A stretch of 64,000 nt of DNA from Liolophura sinensis (Eukaryota; Mollusca; Polyplacophora; Chitonida; Chitonidae): the NCBI RefSeq assembly GCF_032854445.1, contig NC_088302.1, forward strand, positions 28,992,330 through 29,056,329, in the 5' to 3' direction. The notes beneath the pieces were generated by a model. It was not told where the DNA came from and did no database searches. It saw only the letters and a program-made list of their open reading frames with translations. Shown here one piece after another: positions 46,001 to 60,716 of the stretch; positions within the stretch are counted from its first letter, which is position 1; each line of letters opens with the position of its first letter. A program made the position numbers and the translations under genes.

Positions 46001-49000
46001 TACAAGTTCGTAATATCACATTGGTTTAAGCTTGTTCGTCCATTAAATTTCTCATTTATTCAACCAGCTGTATGCGTTCAATTATATATGCATATCACAT
46101 TTCTTCTTAATGTATCCTGTCCGTGTGCCCTGATAAAGAAATAGCAACGACTTACTCCAGGCGCGTCATTTCAATTAAAAACTATGCTACTTGAACCTTC
46201 GATGTATTTGAAGAAAACTACACTTGTCATGATCATGTATATCTCTGATATAGTTGGTAAATATTGTATTGTTGTATTTAACAAATAAGCTTCGTGAAAT
46301 CTTTTGAGCTGAAGAAACTATTTGTAGAGAAGATTTGCAAGACCACGTGCCAGCCATGGAGTCATAATGATAAAGTTTCTGTAACATTTACTTCACAGTA
46401 CTATCGTGGATAAAATGGGAATGGGAAGCTGGTACCGGTAGCAAGACGCAGGTCACCCACAAGACGTGTCTATAGTGAGACCTGATCTGTCAAATTGTAA
46501 CAGATCCTATAAGTGTATTTGATCACACCAAAACCAATATTGCTGTAAGCAGACAGAGTACGGGGATGAGAGGCCGAAACAAGCCAGATGTGATAATATT
46601 CAAGCGCCTTATGAATCATTCACAGCGTTGGCCGTGTAACTTCTGATTGCATTATCATTCTAATGTGATTTTCTGAATTTCTGATTCGGAGCAAATTGAC
46701 ATTCTAAAAAGCTCTCTCAACAACGCCAGAAAACCAAGGACCGTGATCGTTAGATGCACTTTGGTTGCCACTGCATTGAGAAGGTTGCCGTTTTAGGGTC
46801 ACAGTTGGGTCAGTTTCTATAACTAGTCGACCTGTGTTGTGAGGTTGTCTGCAGTTATCGGGAACTATAACAGTTAATGCCTTTACACCTTTGTCAGTTA
46901 CAGGAAAGAAACACGATATATAACATAACTGTCCATGAAGAAAAATAATGAGCAACAATGAAAAGCATTTAGTTGTCCAGGAATGATTTCTTTGAACGGC
47001 TTACAAAACCCCGTGGACAACACGATAAGATCAAGACGGTGGCCAAGAGAATTGACGATCCACGAACACGATGTCCATTCCAAAGAATTGCTGCCGTTGT
47101 CATCAAATGTATGGAGAAGAATGATGCATAGTTATTTTGTCCAACCGTTCTCAGGAATATTGGATTAGATGGTAGAGTAGGTTATCACGGGAGACGAACC
47201 ATTTGGTTTAATTCGTCTTCCCCGAAACGTCCCTCTCTCAGGAGCTAATGGGCAGCATACTGGCGGAGAGATGTGAGGTGTAGGTATACGAGAGTTTGAG
47301 CGAGATGGATGTGTGCAGAGTGCCTATGACAGATACCCGACGGACCCGGGACACTCCACTCTACCCCGGCTTAATCGGCCATGTCGTGCTTGCCCATTTG
47401 TCTGAGAGAGAGACGAGATCTCGCGTCTGTTGAGGGACATTTTAACTGACGTGCGGCCGTGTAGAGGGCGCGGAAGCTAGCATCTGTAGTACGGACACGG
47501 TTTGACGGTGTGATTAGCTCAGATTAAATTAATGCTCCCCGATGATGTATGAGTGAACGAGAAGTGAATTGTATGAAGCCCGGGGCCAGTGACTGTAAAA
47601 ACCCGCCCTGCGATAAATTGGCAAGGGGACTTCGTGCCTTGTTTTACTAATCGACCCACAAATTACCCCTAGCACTTGTCTTCCCTCACGGGATCAGGAT
47701 TGGGCTGTTTGGATTGAATTCCCCTGCTGCTGGACAAATGTATCAGCGCGGATAAGACAATAGCTGTGAATGGCGGGTATGTATGTTTAGAGACATGCCT
47801 TTTCTCTCTGGCACTCTCGTCCCTAGAAAACTGAACAGGAAAAGTGTGTTAGCATCCTTTTGTTCTATTGATTTTCCAATCCAATTCTATCTGAGGGGTG
47901 GTTGTCTGTGAGAATACGAAGCCTCTCCACTCGACGACCGTAAATGCGGTTCTCTTTGGAAACAAGCACTTGATGTTATGCACATTTTATTGCTCTGGAT
48001 ATTGGACATGCGGTATCTATAGAACAGTCGCCAAGCCTCCACAATTACACCAGTAGCAAACGCTTCTCTTCTTAACTCAGTAAAATTTTATTGTTAAATA
48101 TCGCAATAACATATGCAGTATCTCTAAACAATCAAGTGACACAGGAATCCTTACAGCTAAGGTTTCTTCTTGTTAAGATGAATGGCTATATTCCCGAATT
48201 CTTAAAAATGACAGCGTGCCTTCAGAAAGGTGGATAACTTGGAATTCTCCTTTCTTCGGTAATTTGTTCTTGGTGTGATCATCTTAATTAAATCTACCCT
48301 ATATGGAAAGCTTCACAAAGATACTCACTTCTGTTTACCGCCAAGTCTTATTCTTTTATCATGTCCACTATGATCTGTTGGTACGTATCTAGAGCTGAGA
48401 TAAAATGATCCCTGTTTGCAGGAACAATCAATGTCAAAATTCACCGAAACATTCTACTAATAACGGAATGGGAGCTGGGACTCTTAAGTGGTAAAATACG
48501 CCAAATGTTACAACTTTTGTTTTTGTCTGTGGATTTGAATGTTGATTATAGCAGCTACATCTGATAGCAACACGTAAAATGTTTCGCCGAAAAACTTATC
48601 TCAAGACCCAGCAGTAAGAATTTTGGAATGAATTTGTACAAGACAAATGCCACTAAATATTGACATGTTTGAAGGGAAACACAGACCACTGGAATTGAAC
48701 GTATGTGTCAACTTTCATAACACACATACAAAATACTACAGATTCGGTCAAAGAACGGGACGAGTGGGACGAATGCGAAGAGTGGAATGGACACCGCCGG
48801 CCAAGTGTCCTGCTTGATCAGACAGACTGGGGATAAAACAGAACCATTCTACTCTGAGTATGTGGCTGTCACATCCAAATGGTGGCACTAAATCACCGAG
48901 GAACATTTTAGAGCCCTTCAGTCCGAATGAGTAAGGACGGTTCAAGGAGGCATATAGAAAAGCGAGCGTCTTATTACTCTCAGACACGAGCCCCGTAAGC

Positions 49001-52000
49001 ACCCGCTACCGGAAGAACAAAACACCCTCTTTCCGACTCGCCTGAATAATAGATAATGCTTCACCAACTGCGCTCGCAAAAGCTTTGCTCTCTCCGGTTA
49101 ACATCATTTGCTTAAATCCGTCTTCCATTTCGCCTCGAACTGGTCTAGAAATTAAATCTTGCCACGGTAGAACACACCTTATGTGTTCAGAGTCGATCTA
49201 ATCCTGACAATCTCTGTTCGTTCATTAACCCTAACCTGACTCGTCCACATTGCCACACAAGTGTGTTTGGGGAGGGCAGAGATTCCACGCACAAGCTTAC
49301 CTTGACTGGCAAAGCCTTAAGGTCTGGCCATTGGCATGGTACAGGCCTACATAAACGCACACATATATCACACAAAATACCGATCTTCAAACTTTTTCCA
49401 CATCAGATGTATAAGATCAAGTACAAGGCACGACTAAGCATGGGTAAGCTCTCTGCAAGTAGTCATAACGTTCCTATAATGCAATAATGACAGTGTTGAA
49501 TGCTGTGAAACACACCAGCGGGCATGGGCACGAATATACGAACGACTGACCAAAGAGATACAGTGGAACGGTGACTAGTGGAGAGAGAAGATTAAAACAT
49601 GTTTCCGACCCATTCCAAAATCATGTTTTTCGGCCTTATGAGTAGAATCAGAATCATAACTTTAAAAACTGCATGAACAATTTGAACAAAATTATATATT
49701 TTGATTCTCCAAATAAAACAAACAAAATAGTTCAATTCTTCGTGAAAGGACTCCTGTATATATACCTTCACCAAGCGAGACGTTATATGTTCTACACTAA
49801 TGAGCTGCATTGGTTGCACAGCATATAGGTTGAACAATCCTTTATGCTTGAAAGATAGCAGCAACGGTAATAACACCAAGTTGGGAAAGGCCACTTTGAG
49901 CTTAGCATATAATTTATACTCTGTGACGTTCAGACCTGCTAATGTACAAAGTATGCAAATCAAGACTTCTCCGCTCCCAGCCGGCCTTGTCGATTGCTGA
50001 AGTCCAAAAGCTCCTCAGCTTTGGCTTTTCCCTTGTTCTCGTCTGTACAAAGAGCGGCAAGAGGCTGATCCTGGATTGCGGAGAAGAACACAGCATGATG
50101 CTGATCCGTCCATCAGACATGACTTTGATGTCGACTGCAAGTCACGGTGACTGGGAAAATAATTATGACTGTCATCTGAGCTGACAACGAAATCAATATT
50201 AACCCAATTATGGTTTTATCAGCGGGACAATGCATGTCTATGAATCAGGAAGCGAAAGAACTTCCAGTTGCTCTCTTGTTCCATGGGTAATATGCGGGAT
50301 CAGTGAATAAGACCATCAAATGGGTCTATGATGTGGGATGAACACTGTTCACCCTGTACAGAGGTCTTAATGCCTCGTCCGCCTCGAATAATTGTTTCCC
50401 TATAAAGCGAGTGATAATCCCCAGTTAATAAGAGAAGGCGCTTAGACACGGGCACATTAATTAGACCCAAACTCTGGTCTGATAACCGCTGTGTGGTAAA
50501 AGTGCTGTTAAATTCCCATAACTGTGTGCCTCTCGATGTACCCATATACAGAATTGTCTTGAGCTGACCTCGACATACCGGGTCTTCAATAGCCACGTTT
50601 AAACTGGAGTTCGGCTGTTATATCAATGTGACACTAGTTACTGATACTTACCTTAATTAACGAACAGTTCAACTTTTATTCAACTCATATTTATTACTAA
50701 ACTTATGTAAAACTATTTCATCATATCAACTTAATTTGTTTTTTTTTCTTCTTGGTTAAAACATCTACTGTCTATGTTTTTGAAGTTGATTAACATTGGA
50801 CAAGGGTTCTGAGGTTTTGCTTATTGAGGCGTTGTAGTGTTTTCAAGGTTACGCATCTGAATTGCCTCCGTAGATATATACATCTAGCTACTTTTTAGAC
50901 AAGGTCATATTCACTTATATCGCCACCTTATTTACAACTCTGGAATCGCGAGATTTTCCACCAATCAAATCTCTAGTGCCACATCTGGAATTTTATGTAT
51001 AACCTATGCAAATTCATTTAAACTCAATTCCCTGAACACATTTCGGACTGCAGGCCTGTTTTAACTGTTATGTCCACTGGAACATTGTAGTGCAGTCAAA
51101 GCTCGCCAGCCAACGTCTGTCCTCATAGTTTGTAACGTGACAAGCAGACGTCGATTTAAGATGCGTGGAAAGCAATAAGCTGATTAGCACAAACGTGACA
51201 TCGTAGAAAGAGGTATGGGGAGGTCTCTGAGACAGGGATTAACTCATGTTTCTATAATCTACAACAAAGCGCGCGAAATACTGAGCCCACGGTACATGGC
51301 GGAGGACTGTAGGGTGAAATTATGTGAGTATCACGAACACTGACGAGTGCCATTCCCTTTGAGTGTCATTCTACAATAAATGCCTGATGTTTGAAGTGAT
51401 GGAACAAATTATGTTTAAAAGAAAGGGACTGATGCCTTCACCTTGTGAAGTGTTTGCCCAATCGTCATGTGGAGTCACTGGTATTAATTGGGCCAGACCT
51501 AATGGAACCATGCCGTAGGACTAATTCAACCTAAACGTTCAACGAAATATGTGTCTGTTTTACAGAAAATCTTTAATGTGATAACTGCCAATAAGGAAAA
51601 CCGCGACTCTTGTTGACCTATTGGATTTTGTTTTTCAATCAAAGAAAACGGAAGAAGCGCTAGGAAAAAGACTTCGAACACTCTGTGTAACGCTAATAGA
51701 ATTATGCTAACATGAGTGGCGACGTCCTAATTTGGCGCAGCGACCTGCCTACGCAGTTGTACATGACAGATATCCATGAGGCCACCAGTCTTACGTCTTT
51801 CCCGCTTTACGTCTCACCTCACCTGCCTACTGATCACTTTAGCCCTTTGAAAAGGCAAGTGAATTCGATTATCGGTGTCTATTGTAGACTCAGACGTTTG
51901 GGCTAGTCCTCTGTTAACTCTCTGGGGACGAGCTTTTCTCCTGAACGACGGGCCTTCCTTAAGATTTCCAAACATGTCCGAACTGAATTTCCTCAGCGGC

Positions 52001-53749
52001 CAAAGGGAAGGTCGGTTAGAGCGTAATATCCCACCAATTAGAGCGTTTCCTAGCGGAGAGAATCAATCAGTGCAGCGAAACCATGCTCCTAAGCCGCGCG
52101 GGTAGAAAGGCAGGCTTCACCCAGGCATAACAGGAATAATCAAGCGGCAAGTCCATCTCTAACCCGGCACCCGTGGGAGAAACCCCCTCCAAGACTCCAG
52201 ACTGACTGTTGGATTTACAGCAACGCGCTCTTATCCCTAAAGACATCACAAGGGCACGTAAGCTGGGGGTCTTTAAAGCTTAGAAAGCTGAGAGCACTCT
52301 TTAGACTCAAAACATTTCCTTCGCTGTGCACTTCTCTTAGCGACTAATGGTGTTCCATAGTTTAGCCTGGTGACATTTACTGCACACTGTCTAAAATAGC
52401 GTGTTCTTTACCAAGAGTAAACTCCATCTGACCATACGGGTCTTCACGTTTTCTTGAAAAAAAAAGTACGCAGAATATTTCGACAGTCCTAGTTTTAATT
52501 CAAAAGATAAACTTGATCTGTCACTTAGTAATAAAAGAAAACCGACACGTCTATGTGAAATGGGCAGTGTTTTTGTATTTAGCACTTGGAAATACCCTTG
52601 ACATTTTATCGACCGTGATTCATCACAATTAGTTTCATCAGAGGATCTTATCAGACGGAACAAATGCAGCCGGAAGGTATTTCGAACAAGGACAACAAAG
52701 CAGTAACGAATAGCGCTGTCGCAAAACACCCATTTGCCCGGGGTGAAATTTGACGAGGTGATTTCAGTTGAGATGTAACACATGGCACTGAATTGCCTCG
52801 CTCCTTTAACATGAGAATGACGTTATCTTCAGCACACATACAAAGCCCGAACTCCTGCAAAACTGTTCTTCGACATCAAACAATTTCAAGGAACTGGGCC
52901 AATTCCGTCTGTCTTATAGTTAAATTCACATCCTGATGATTACGTGATGCCTAAATACGCGTAAGCTACATGTTTTTAAGATTGCTGCATACTTTTTTTG
53001 TCTACGTCTTTTTAGTTTCTATGTAATTATATTCTTATCGCAACAAGAATTACTAAGCAAACTTCACGTAGTTGTCAGTTTGACCAAGTGCATGTCTTTA
53101 CGCATCCCGCCCAACCCAACTACTACCATGCATCATCACACTCATTCCCGCCGTTTTAACCTATTTCTATACCTATGGTTGAGCCAACGGGGGTTGTGTT
53201 GAAATCTACGGCCTCCCAACGGTTTGCAGTAAAACACTACATGCTAATCATCGGTAAGGGAGATTAAATACCAGCTTCACGCAGATGTGGTTTCTGTAAG
53301 TGGAAAGAGCACGAATTCAGACAAAGCAATCTAAATGCCATTTTCCAGCGCATCCTCTAAAACCCTCATTTCCTTCACATCTGTAGTTTATGATCAATCT
53401 TCACTCAGTTTAAACATTCAGAAACCTGAGACAAACTACAGGAAAAGACAGCCCAAATCGATCAAAGTAGCAAGACCCTTATTCGAGTTGGTACAAGATT
53501 GTAGAAGAAATAAATATGCTTAAACGAGGCTGCTATCATCGGATATGGTGGTAAAGTCCCCGCAGAATTCCTCTTCAAGGCATAAAAATATCTAAGTCAC
53601 ACGATCATTAATACTCCAAGATACAAAACTAAAGAAATGAATGACATTATCAGTTGAGACAGTTTCAAGAGGCTGTCTTAGATTAAAACTTGACGTCATT
53701 GTTAAAATACAAGTATTCATATAACCAGGTGATGATTCATCTTGTTCAC
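43046..53749. other. 10.7 kb without recognised genes or SINEs
   Basis: No exon with splice signals and family motifs, no tRNA and no family A SINE on either strand. Short GA and simple runs only. It could be upstream regulatory DNA or a 5' intron of the channel gene. Confidence 0.45.
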
Positions 53750-53958
53750 GATAACATTTATTTATTTTATTTATTTGATTGGTGTTTTACGCCGTACTCA
53801 AGAATATTTCACTTATACGACGGCGGCCAGCATTATGGTGGTTGGAAACCGGCCAGAGCCCGGGGGAAACCCACGACATTCTCACGTACGGCCGGAGAGG
53901 AAGCCAGCATGAGCTGGACTTGAACTCACAGCGACCGCATTGGTTTCATGATAACATT
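53750..53958 (-). repeat. SINE family A, 5'-truncated with target-site duplication
   Basis: Tail, body and B box side are present and very close to the consensus, but about 60 bp of the head and a short body segment (near CCATCCGCAGG) are missing. Direct repeats GATAACATT at 53750-53758 and 53950-53958 flank it, so the head truncation happened at insertion. Confidence 0.95.
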
Positions 53959-55111
53959 GACCATCTATATAAATATTCACATCAATGTCAAACTTCCCTG
54001 TATAGTATTCACAAATATTAGCAATTTACTTCCAAATGCGTATTTAATGCTTGTGTGGTTTTCCTTTGTGGAAGCGCACTTTTATTACATATAGTTCTCT
54101 TCTGGAAAGGCTTTGCACAAAATGGGGCACACCATTTCATAGGAATACCTGGCAGGCTTTTGTAGCCACATATGGCGATGCTTACCAAAGCGATATAATC
54201 TGATAATGTAACCGGCGGTCGAAGTAAGAATACATTTGTACAGGCCAGCGAGGACTTGATAGAGATGGGCTTTTACAAACTGATAGCTCTCAATGGGAGT
54301 TGGGGATTCATCATAATGTCACTTAAACCAGTCCACCTTTACCACACACGGCGACGGTCGTCCGTCCTAGAGTAGTGAAGAGACGACCCGGAGTCACCGA
54401 GACAAGAGCTTCTCTTAGGGACGCGGCTATTAGACGAAGACATACGAGAGAACATCAGCTAGCTGACAGCCGCCTGGTCAAGGGGAAAGGTTTTCGCCAA
54501 TATCCAAGAGTTTGGGGGACTATTTGCTAAATTGTGTGTCTTTATTGTGAGAACCACATTTTCTCTGTTATTGCTCCCGGGCTGACGATATTGAATCTAG
54601 CACGTTTGTCCACAGAACCCATCTCGTGGATTGTTTATGAAGCGATATTAATACAATCGCGGCAGCGAAAGCTTTTTGTCTCGCGCCTCTAGTCTGAAAT
54701 AACAACGTGTTTCCTGGGTTATGAAATGGGCTGTCAGCTTTTTATTGGCATCAAACAGCCAACGTGCCATGTGATAGTTCCATCCGTATGAACTATGACC
54801 CTAACGTTACGCATATGACGTCACATGTTCTTGAAAAGGGAAGAGATTTTTTGGAAGAACATGCGTTAAGCATGGGTATCATCCAAGTGGTATCAGGTAA
54901 CCGTATTTGTGTGCGATGCCATAAAACTAACAGCTGTTCCAGGATTTCCATTTTGGAATGAAATAAAACATAAGGTTTTGTCAGGCTTAGGCATGATTAA
55001 CTTGTACCCAGGGCATCATGTAACGTTCTCGTTGAAGAAAAGATAATCTGGATTACATGTGCAGATAAAGTAGCATATACATATTCAAAATAAGATAGCC
55101 TGTATACATCG
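53959..55111. other. No gene seen
   Basis: No supported feature. Confidence 0.5.
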
Positions 55112-55380
55112 GCATACATTTATTTATTTATTTATTTATTTGATGGGTATTTTATGCCGTACTCAAGAATGTTTCACTTATACGACGGCGGCCAGCATTA
55201 TGGTGGGAGGAAACCCATGACCATCCGCAGGTTGCTGACAGACCTTCCCACGCATGGCCGGAGAGGAAACCAGCATGAGCGGGACTTGAACTCACAGCGA
55301 CCGTATTAGTGAGAGGCTCCTGGATTATTACGCTGCGCTAGCGCGCTAACCGACTGAGCCACGGAGGACCCGCATACATT
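55112..55380 (-). repeat. SINE family A, nearly full length with target-site duplication
   Basis: Direct repeats GCATACATT at 55112-55120 and 55372-55380. The tRNA-like head is complete. The body lacks the CCGGGCAGAGCCCGG stretch found in the 6270-6535 copy, a small internal deletion. Confidence 0.96.
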
Positions 55381-55842
55381 AATAGCTATCTAACTGATTC
55401 TGTAGTCTAGGGTCCATTTGGTGTAGTCCAGAGTCCATTGGTGATTTGCACTGAGATAAGCCGTTGAATGGATGTCCACGACTAACTGACGAATAGATTT
55501 ACGTCCTTCACAGGCTGGGAATTGGATAGTGATTAATATCATAGCGATTTATACATACAGTTCGAGTGTAATCATAAAATTAGTAAGTCCTTTCTTCAAT
55601 TACTGTAACAATTGCCCAAACTTGTGAATCAAGATGGCAATTCACTAAGTAGGTAACCAAATCTGGTTCAGTGAATTAGCTTACTAGTTTGATGATTGAT
55701 GATTTTTTGACTGTTTGATTGCCTGCTCGGTTATTTGGCGGGTTATTTCGGCTCTGCGCGTGCACCTGTGTAGAAAATATTTAGGTAATTTGGACCCACT
55801 GTTCTGAAACTTAAATTTACATTCAAGCTGACAACCGATTCT

Positions 55843-55895
55843 CTCTCTCTTTATCACTCTCTCTCACCCCCCCCCCCCCCACTCTCTCTCTCTCT
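55843..55895. repeat. CT-rich simple repeat with a C14 tract
   Basis: CT dinucleotides on both sides of a run of 14 C at 55867-55880. Confidence 0.92.
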
Positions 55896-58003
55896 TTCTG
55901 ACTGGAAATTGATGATCCTTGCCATGATGACTGACTATGGCGCTTGTCGTGCGAGACCGGCAATCCTTATATGAAATTATCAGCATTATACAATGTCCAA
56001 TGGGGCTAATCCTGGATGAAGAGTTCCGACCTTAATCAGTCTTACGCCGAAGAGAACGGTGCCGCTGAATTGATTGATTAAGTTAGAGGAAGTGAATCTA
56101 GTTTTCAAATTTCTGCAATTCCGCAAAAGGGCACACAGATAGGCGTGGACAAATTCTGCTAACAAGATTTCTGACTGTACATTTACACTCTTAACCTGAG
56201 TGTGAATGAAGATAACACATAACCTTTTCCCTATGTGCAAACGTGTCTGTTAGCGTCACAACATATGGACATGCTTTGTTTATAGGTCAAAATGTAATAG
56301 CATTGGGGAAACGGTATTTTCGGTGATGTCAAAAACAGTAAATACCTAATTAAAAGTTACCATGGAAGCAAAATAGGCCTACCTAGCAGAAACTTATACC
56401 CCCTTTATTAGAAATGGTTTTCCCAATGATCAATGATTTCCCGACGTACACATTATGTTAATTGTTAGCAATGTAAAAATGTAACAACACACAGTTATAA
56501 AAAAAACATCTTATCCCCAGATGATATCGGATTTATCTTTACGGTAGGTTCGACGTTCATTCTCTGTATAATGATATCGTTTAACTCAGAATGATGCTTA
56601 CTTGCCATCCCACGGAGTATAAATGTCATTCCCTTAGGACAACATTTTCACCCTTCGGGGAACGATATTGCTGGTGCAATATGTTCATTGCATCAACAGT
56701 ATCTGTTTTGGAATCTTTTTTAATTACACAAATGTTAAGACCATGTTCGTCGTTTTACCTGCAGCTGAATTGATCCGGAGCCAGTGTTAAAAAAAAGTGA
56801 CAAAGGATACTTTAGCTAGTGATAAATACCACATATTTATCCTTCACACTCCTCTGTACACATTTGATTCTTTTCGTTCTATACATTATCTGCTATCGCG
56901 CCTTCTTCGGTGTCGACGTTGTCTGTCTAATCAGTGAGCACGTTGATACCAACAAGGGAAATGCGATAAACGATTACCATTTGAAAAAAATATGTGAAAA
57001 AAGATATACACGGTAGTCTACGTGCTGGTGTGAAAATGGCACAAAGATATCAGATCCTTGCACCAAACGGCCGTCGGGTGAAGCGTATTTAAACGGTTGA
57101 ACAGTGTTGATTTTGTTCATCAGCTTACTTTCGACTGCGTCCTGGTGGAAATTTGTTCTTAATTATGAAAACACATAGCGTATATGTAATTGTGATTGCC
57201 TTTACCAATTATCGTTAAGGTTGTAAGTTTCAAAATGTCAAGACAATAATGAAACATGTGCGTGATAAAATTTGTTGGTGATTATATTGGACAAATACTT
57301 GCGCTGGTGCAGATGTTTGTTTGAGGGTTTTTTTCGCAGATGGATGCGACACTGCCCAAATAAAAATAAACGTATACATGGCCATGGGAATTCGGTCTGG
57401 CGTATCATTACGACTCTGAGGAAGTTCAGAAGGAATTTGATTACTTTCAACCCAGGAGATCGGGGAGAAAAGCCGAAGGTCGACAACGAAGGTGGTTGTT
57501 GGAAGTTAGGCAGCTCCACCAATACGTCACTTTTCGGTTTGAAGTCCTAAGAGTTTGCCTGGCGTTCCCTGCATACGCTATCCTTCCCAGCAACACTCAT
57601 ACTTTTGGAGTTTGTCTGCTGCTTAGCTTAATTCACACTTTTCCATCCCAGCTGATCAAACAGACGGCCACACTTCCAGAATGTTTATTAATATTTAAAG
57701 TAAATCTGAGGAGCTTTAGGGGCCGAGCCAGCGCTTATCAAAATTTGCAAATGGGATTATCGTGCTACTTGGCACCACACTTGAGGCCAGGTGTAAAAGC
57801 CGGGTGGGACGGGGAAACCCAGCACTTCATTAGCCCGGGCCACGGGTGATCGTGCCGGAAAATCGATGTCTAGTGACATTATCCGGAAATCCGTAATGGC
57901 GTTAACAGATACGTTCATTCTGAGCAACCGAATTACACAATATATGAAGAGGTTAGAGAAAAAGAAAGACAGAGAAAGAAAAAATAGAGCATTCTATTCA
58001 CTC
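55896..58003. other. No gene seen
   Basis: Several open frames of 60-117 codons overlap on both strands without splice context or family motifs. Confidence 0.45.
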
Positions 58004-58561
58004 TTAGATATAAATATTTGAACAGAATTTTGACTCCATCAGAGAAGAACATTTTACAATAGAAAAAAATAAAGCAGTTTGTTGAGAGTTTGTCAGCGGG
58101 ATAAATTTACTAAGGGCGACTTCTTCCCCAACTAGACAGGCCCCCCATCCTCCCTTCTTCCATCCACAGACAGGCTTCCTTGGGTTTTCTGATAAACCCA
58201 CAATGGTTATAGTCTTCGATCCTTTTTTACTGCGGCTGGAATCCCACCGATATGCCACTTCCTTATCTCCTGTGTTCGGTGAACTGATAAAGTCATTGTG
58301 ACGTCTGACACGAAGGTTAACAGCCAAAGCTGACAAACAGGACGATAGTGTAGAGCTCTGACACAAGCGATGTGTTTTACTTAATGCCTGCTGACATCGC
58401 TCATATATTACCCAAAACCCGCTTACCCGATGGAGGCAGACGCCAGGCTGTCTCAGCTCAACGTATCGGTAGCAGTGCCTCCTGGGACAGACGACTTGGT
58501 CGCTTCCGGCTACAGCCACTGGTCGTCGGTAAACTACAGCGGAAGCTTGTCCAGAATACAT
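58004..58561 (-). CDS. Unrecognised ORF, 185 codons, probably not a gene
   Basis: ATG-initiated open frame, one of the longest outside the two genes. No domain, signal peptide or transmembrane segment is recognisable. Its composition is R-, S- and C-rich, as in chance frames of GC-balanced DNA. Listed only because of its length. Confidence 0.12.
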   Translation of the reverse strand: MYSGQASAVVYRRPVAVAGSDQVVCPRRHCYRYVELRQPGVCLHRVSGFWVIYERCQQALSKTHRLCQSSTLSSCLSALAVNLRVRRHNDFISSPNTGDKEVAYRWDSSRSKKGSKTITIVGLSENPRKPVCGWKKGGWGACLVGEEVALSKFIPLTNSQQTALFFSIVKCSSLMESKFCSNIYI

Positions 58562-60716
58562 ACTGGATCTGATTCATAAGTAAGCAGATCAAATTAACTT
58601 CTCTACGCGCCAATAGTGAAGTAGTTGGCCATAACACATTGGTGGTCACGTCTCTTCCCGATACTGTTTCCGTGGATGACTTTCCCCGTCGGCTGGCTAG
58701 TGAGCTTAAAGGCCGTAGAGGAACCGTCATTTCAATAATGCCAAATTTATTTCCACTGTTTGCCGAATGCGTTAGACAAATTTCTCAAATGAAGCTGAAG
58801 ATGGGACAGTGCTCGTGCATCATATTAGCTTTTGTCCACACTGGGGTCCGGCTGCGTTTGAAGTAGGAAAGGCAAACCACTTTACGATTTATCCGGATCG
58901 GTTTGGCTTGATTGCTTTGGCCTTTGCATTCATCAACATCTTTTCTATGTCGCGTAAAAAAAGAACTGACATGTGTCTGTACAATATCAAGCTCATCAAA
59001 AACTACTAATCAAGAATCAATGCATGCAAAAAAGACGGTTACTCTGTACATTCATTTGACCTAGCTTTTGAGGGTTTTGACAAACTAATCACGAGACAAC
59101 TTCAATTCTTAATTTACCTTCTCTGCGCACGAGAAGTCTTATAATTTAAAAATGGCACTTCGCCTTTTTGTACATGAACACGAAGCGAAAACCCCAGTGG
59201 AAGTTAGTTTCAATAGTTGATATAATAAACTAAGGATTAGCTGTTTGTGGAAGGTTTGTTATGAGCTCCGTGTGAGGTAAGGCCTTTACATGACAGAAAC
59301 TTATTGTACCGCACCACAAGAGACATTAGACAGGCGATCAGGTTATACCACGAACAAAGCAAAGAAAGAGCCTTGCGGGCCATTAGCCGCCTATCCATAG
59401 AAACCCGGTCAGGCTATGTTCTTCTTCTGAGCCATCAAGATTTCCTAGACCAAAAGAGTTACTGAGTGGAAATTCTAAAACACGTTTGGAATAAAAATAA
59501 CAAATTAGTGTAGTTTTATATAGGCAGCGCATTACCATGGCAGCTGGGTGGAAATTCTGAATACAACTTCCCTAGCGAGTTTGGTGCTCTCAAACAAGGG
59601 TAAGAACCAGGGCGCAGAGATATTCACAGAAATTATGATGTATGCGTTGCCGTTTGATATTCTTATTTTGCTACACGAAGGGAGTCTTTTCTATCAAACC
59701 ACAACAAAAGGATTCCAAACACGTATGTCGATATTCGTCTCTGCCAAGATTTCAGCCAGGCAGTTTACCAACAGTTCTTTGGGAGACGACCTGGTCCTAT
59801 AGAAACATGCCATAAAGGGGTTGGGCATTGTCTGACCGAGGTATTGATACACAATGAAATTAGCCGTTTTGCGGAAAGGTCAGTAACCGAAACGAATGGG
59901 CATCAAGTGGTATACCCGGTAATAGAGTTGTTCCTGCCATCGGATCTCGGTAGAATGGAGCGGATGACGCTGCTTTGACGGCTGTCCTTGGCAGGACTTG
60001 CCACGCTGAGAAAGGTTTCTCCAGGACAGAGTACCTTTGGCTCTCGGTGGATCTGGCACAGCCGTCGCTTTTCCAATTTATTCGCGATCCGTGAAAGCAA
60101 TTTCGCCAGGTGACCCCCGACCTCGGTACACAAGCAAAATGCCCCATGGCGACCAAACGGAGGAGCAGAGATGAAATCCTCCATGTCTTTAATTGCGCGA
60201 TTCCCGGCGAGCCTCAATTGCTGGGATGGTTTTATGAGCATTAGAATTTTATCACCTCTCGTAGAAGCAGAGAAACATTTGAAATATTTATAAAGACAGA
60301 TTTTGTAGCCGCATCTCAACCGCCAATCCCAGGAAGAAATATTCCCATAACCATTGTTGGGTACGGAGAAAAACAAAAACAATCTAAAGACTATGTTTAA
60401 TTCCCAAGTTCAACTAATGGCTTTTTTATGACCTCGATACTGATGTCAGAGTGTAGTAAATTCGATATACATCATCTGACAAGTATCACTTGTACACGTT
60501 ATTTTAGCAACTACGATAAAAATACACGAGCTATATTTTAACCTATGATACATTAACGCATTCACCCCAAAACGATGGACGAAGGGACACAGGAGCTTCT
60601 TGGTGTTTGAGAGACGAAGGGTTCAATACTAAGGCCTTCGGAAAGGCATCAGTCTCTGTACTTCCTTTGCATGGCGCTTAGTACAAACGGTTGGCGAGGT
60701 AAAGGTTAGTCTGGTG
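58562..60716. other. No gene seen
   Basis: Includes a minus-strand open frame of 159 codons (60382-59903) with no recognisable family. Confidence 0.45.

Noticed and set aside
57496-57849. 117-codon plus-strand ORF
   Set aside because: No recognisable domain, no splice context, overlapping frames of similar length on the other strand.
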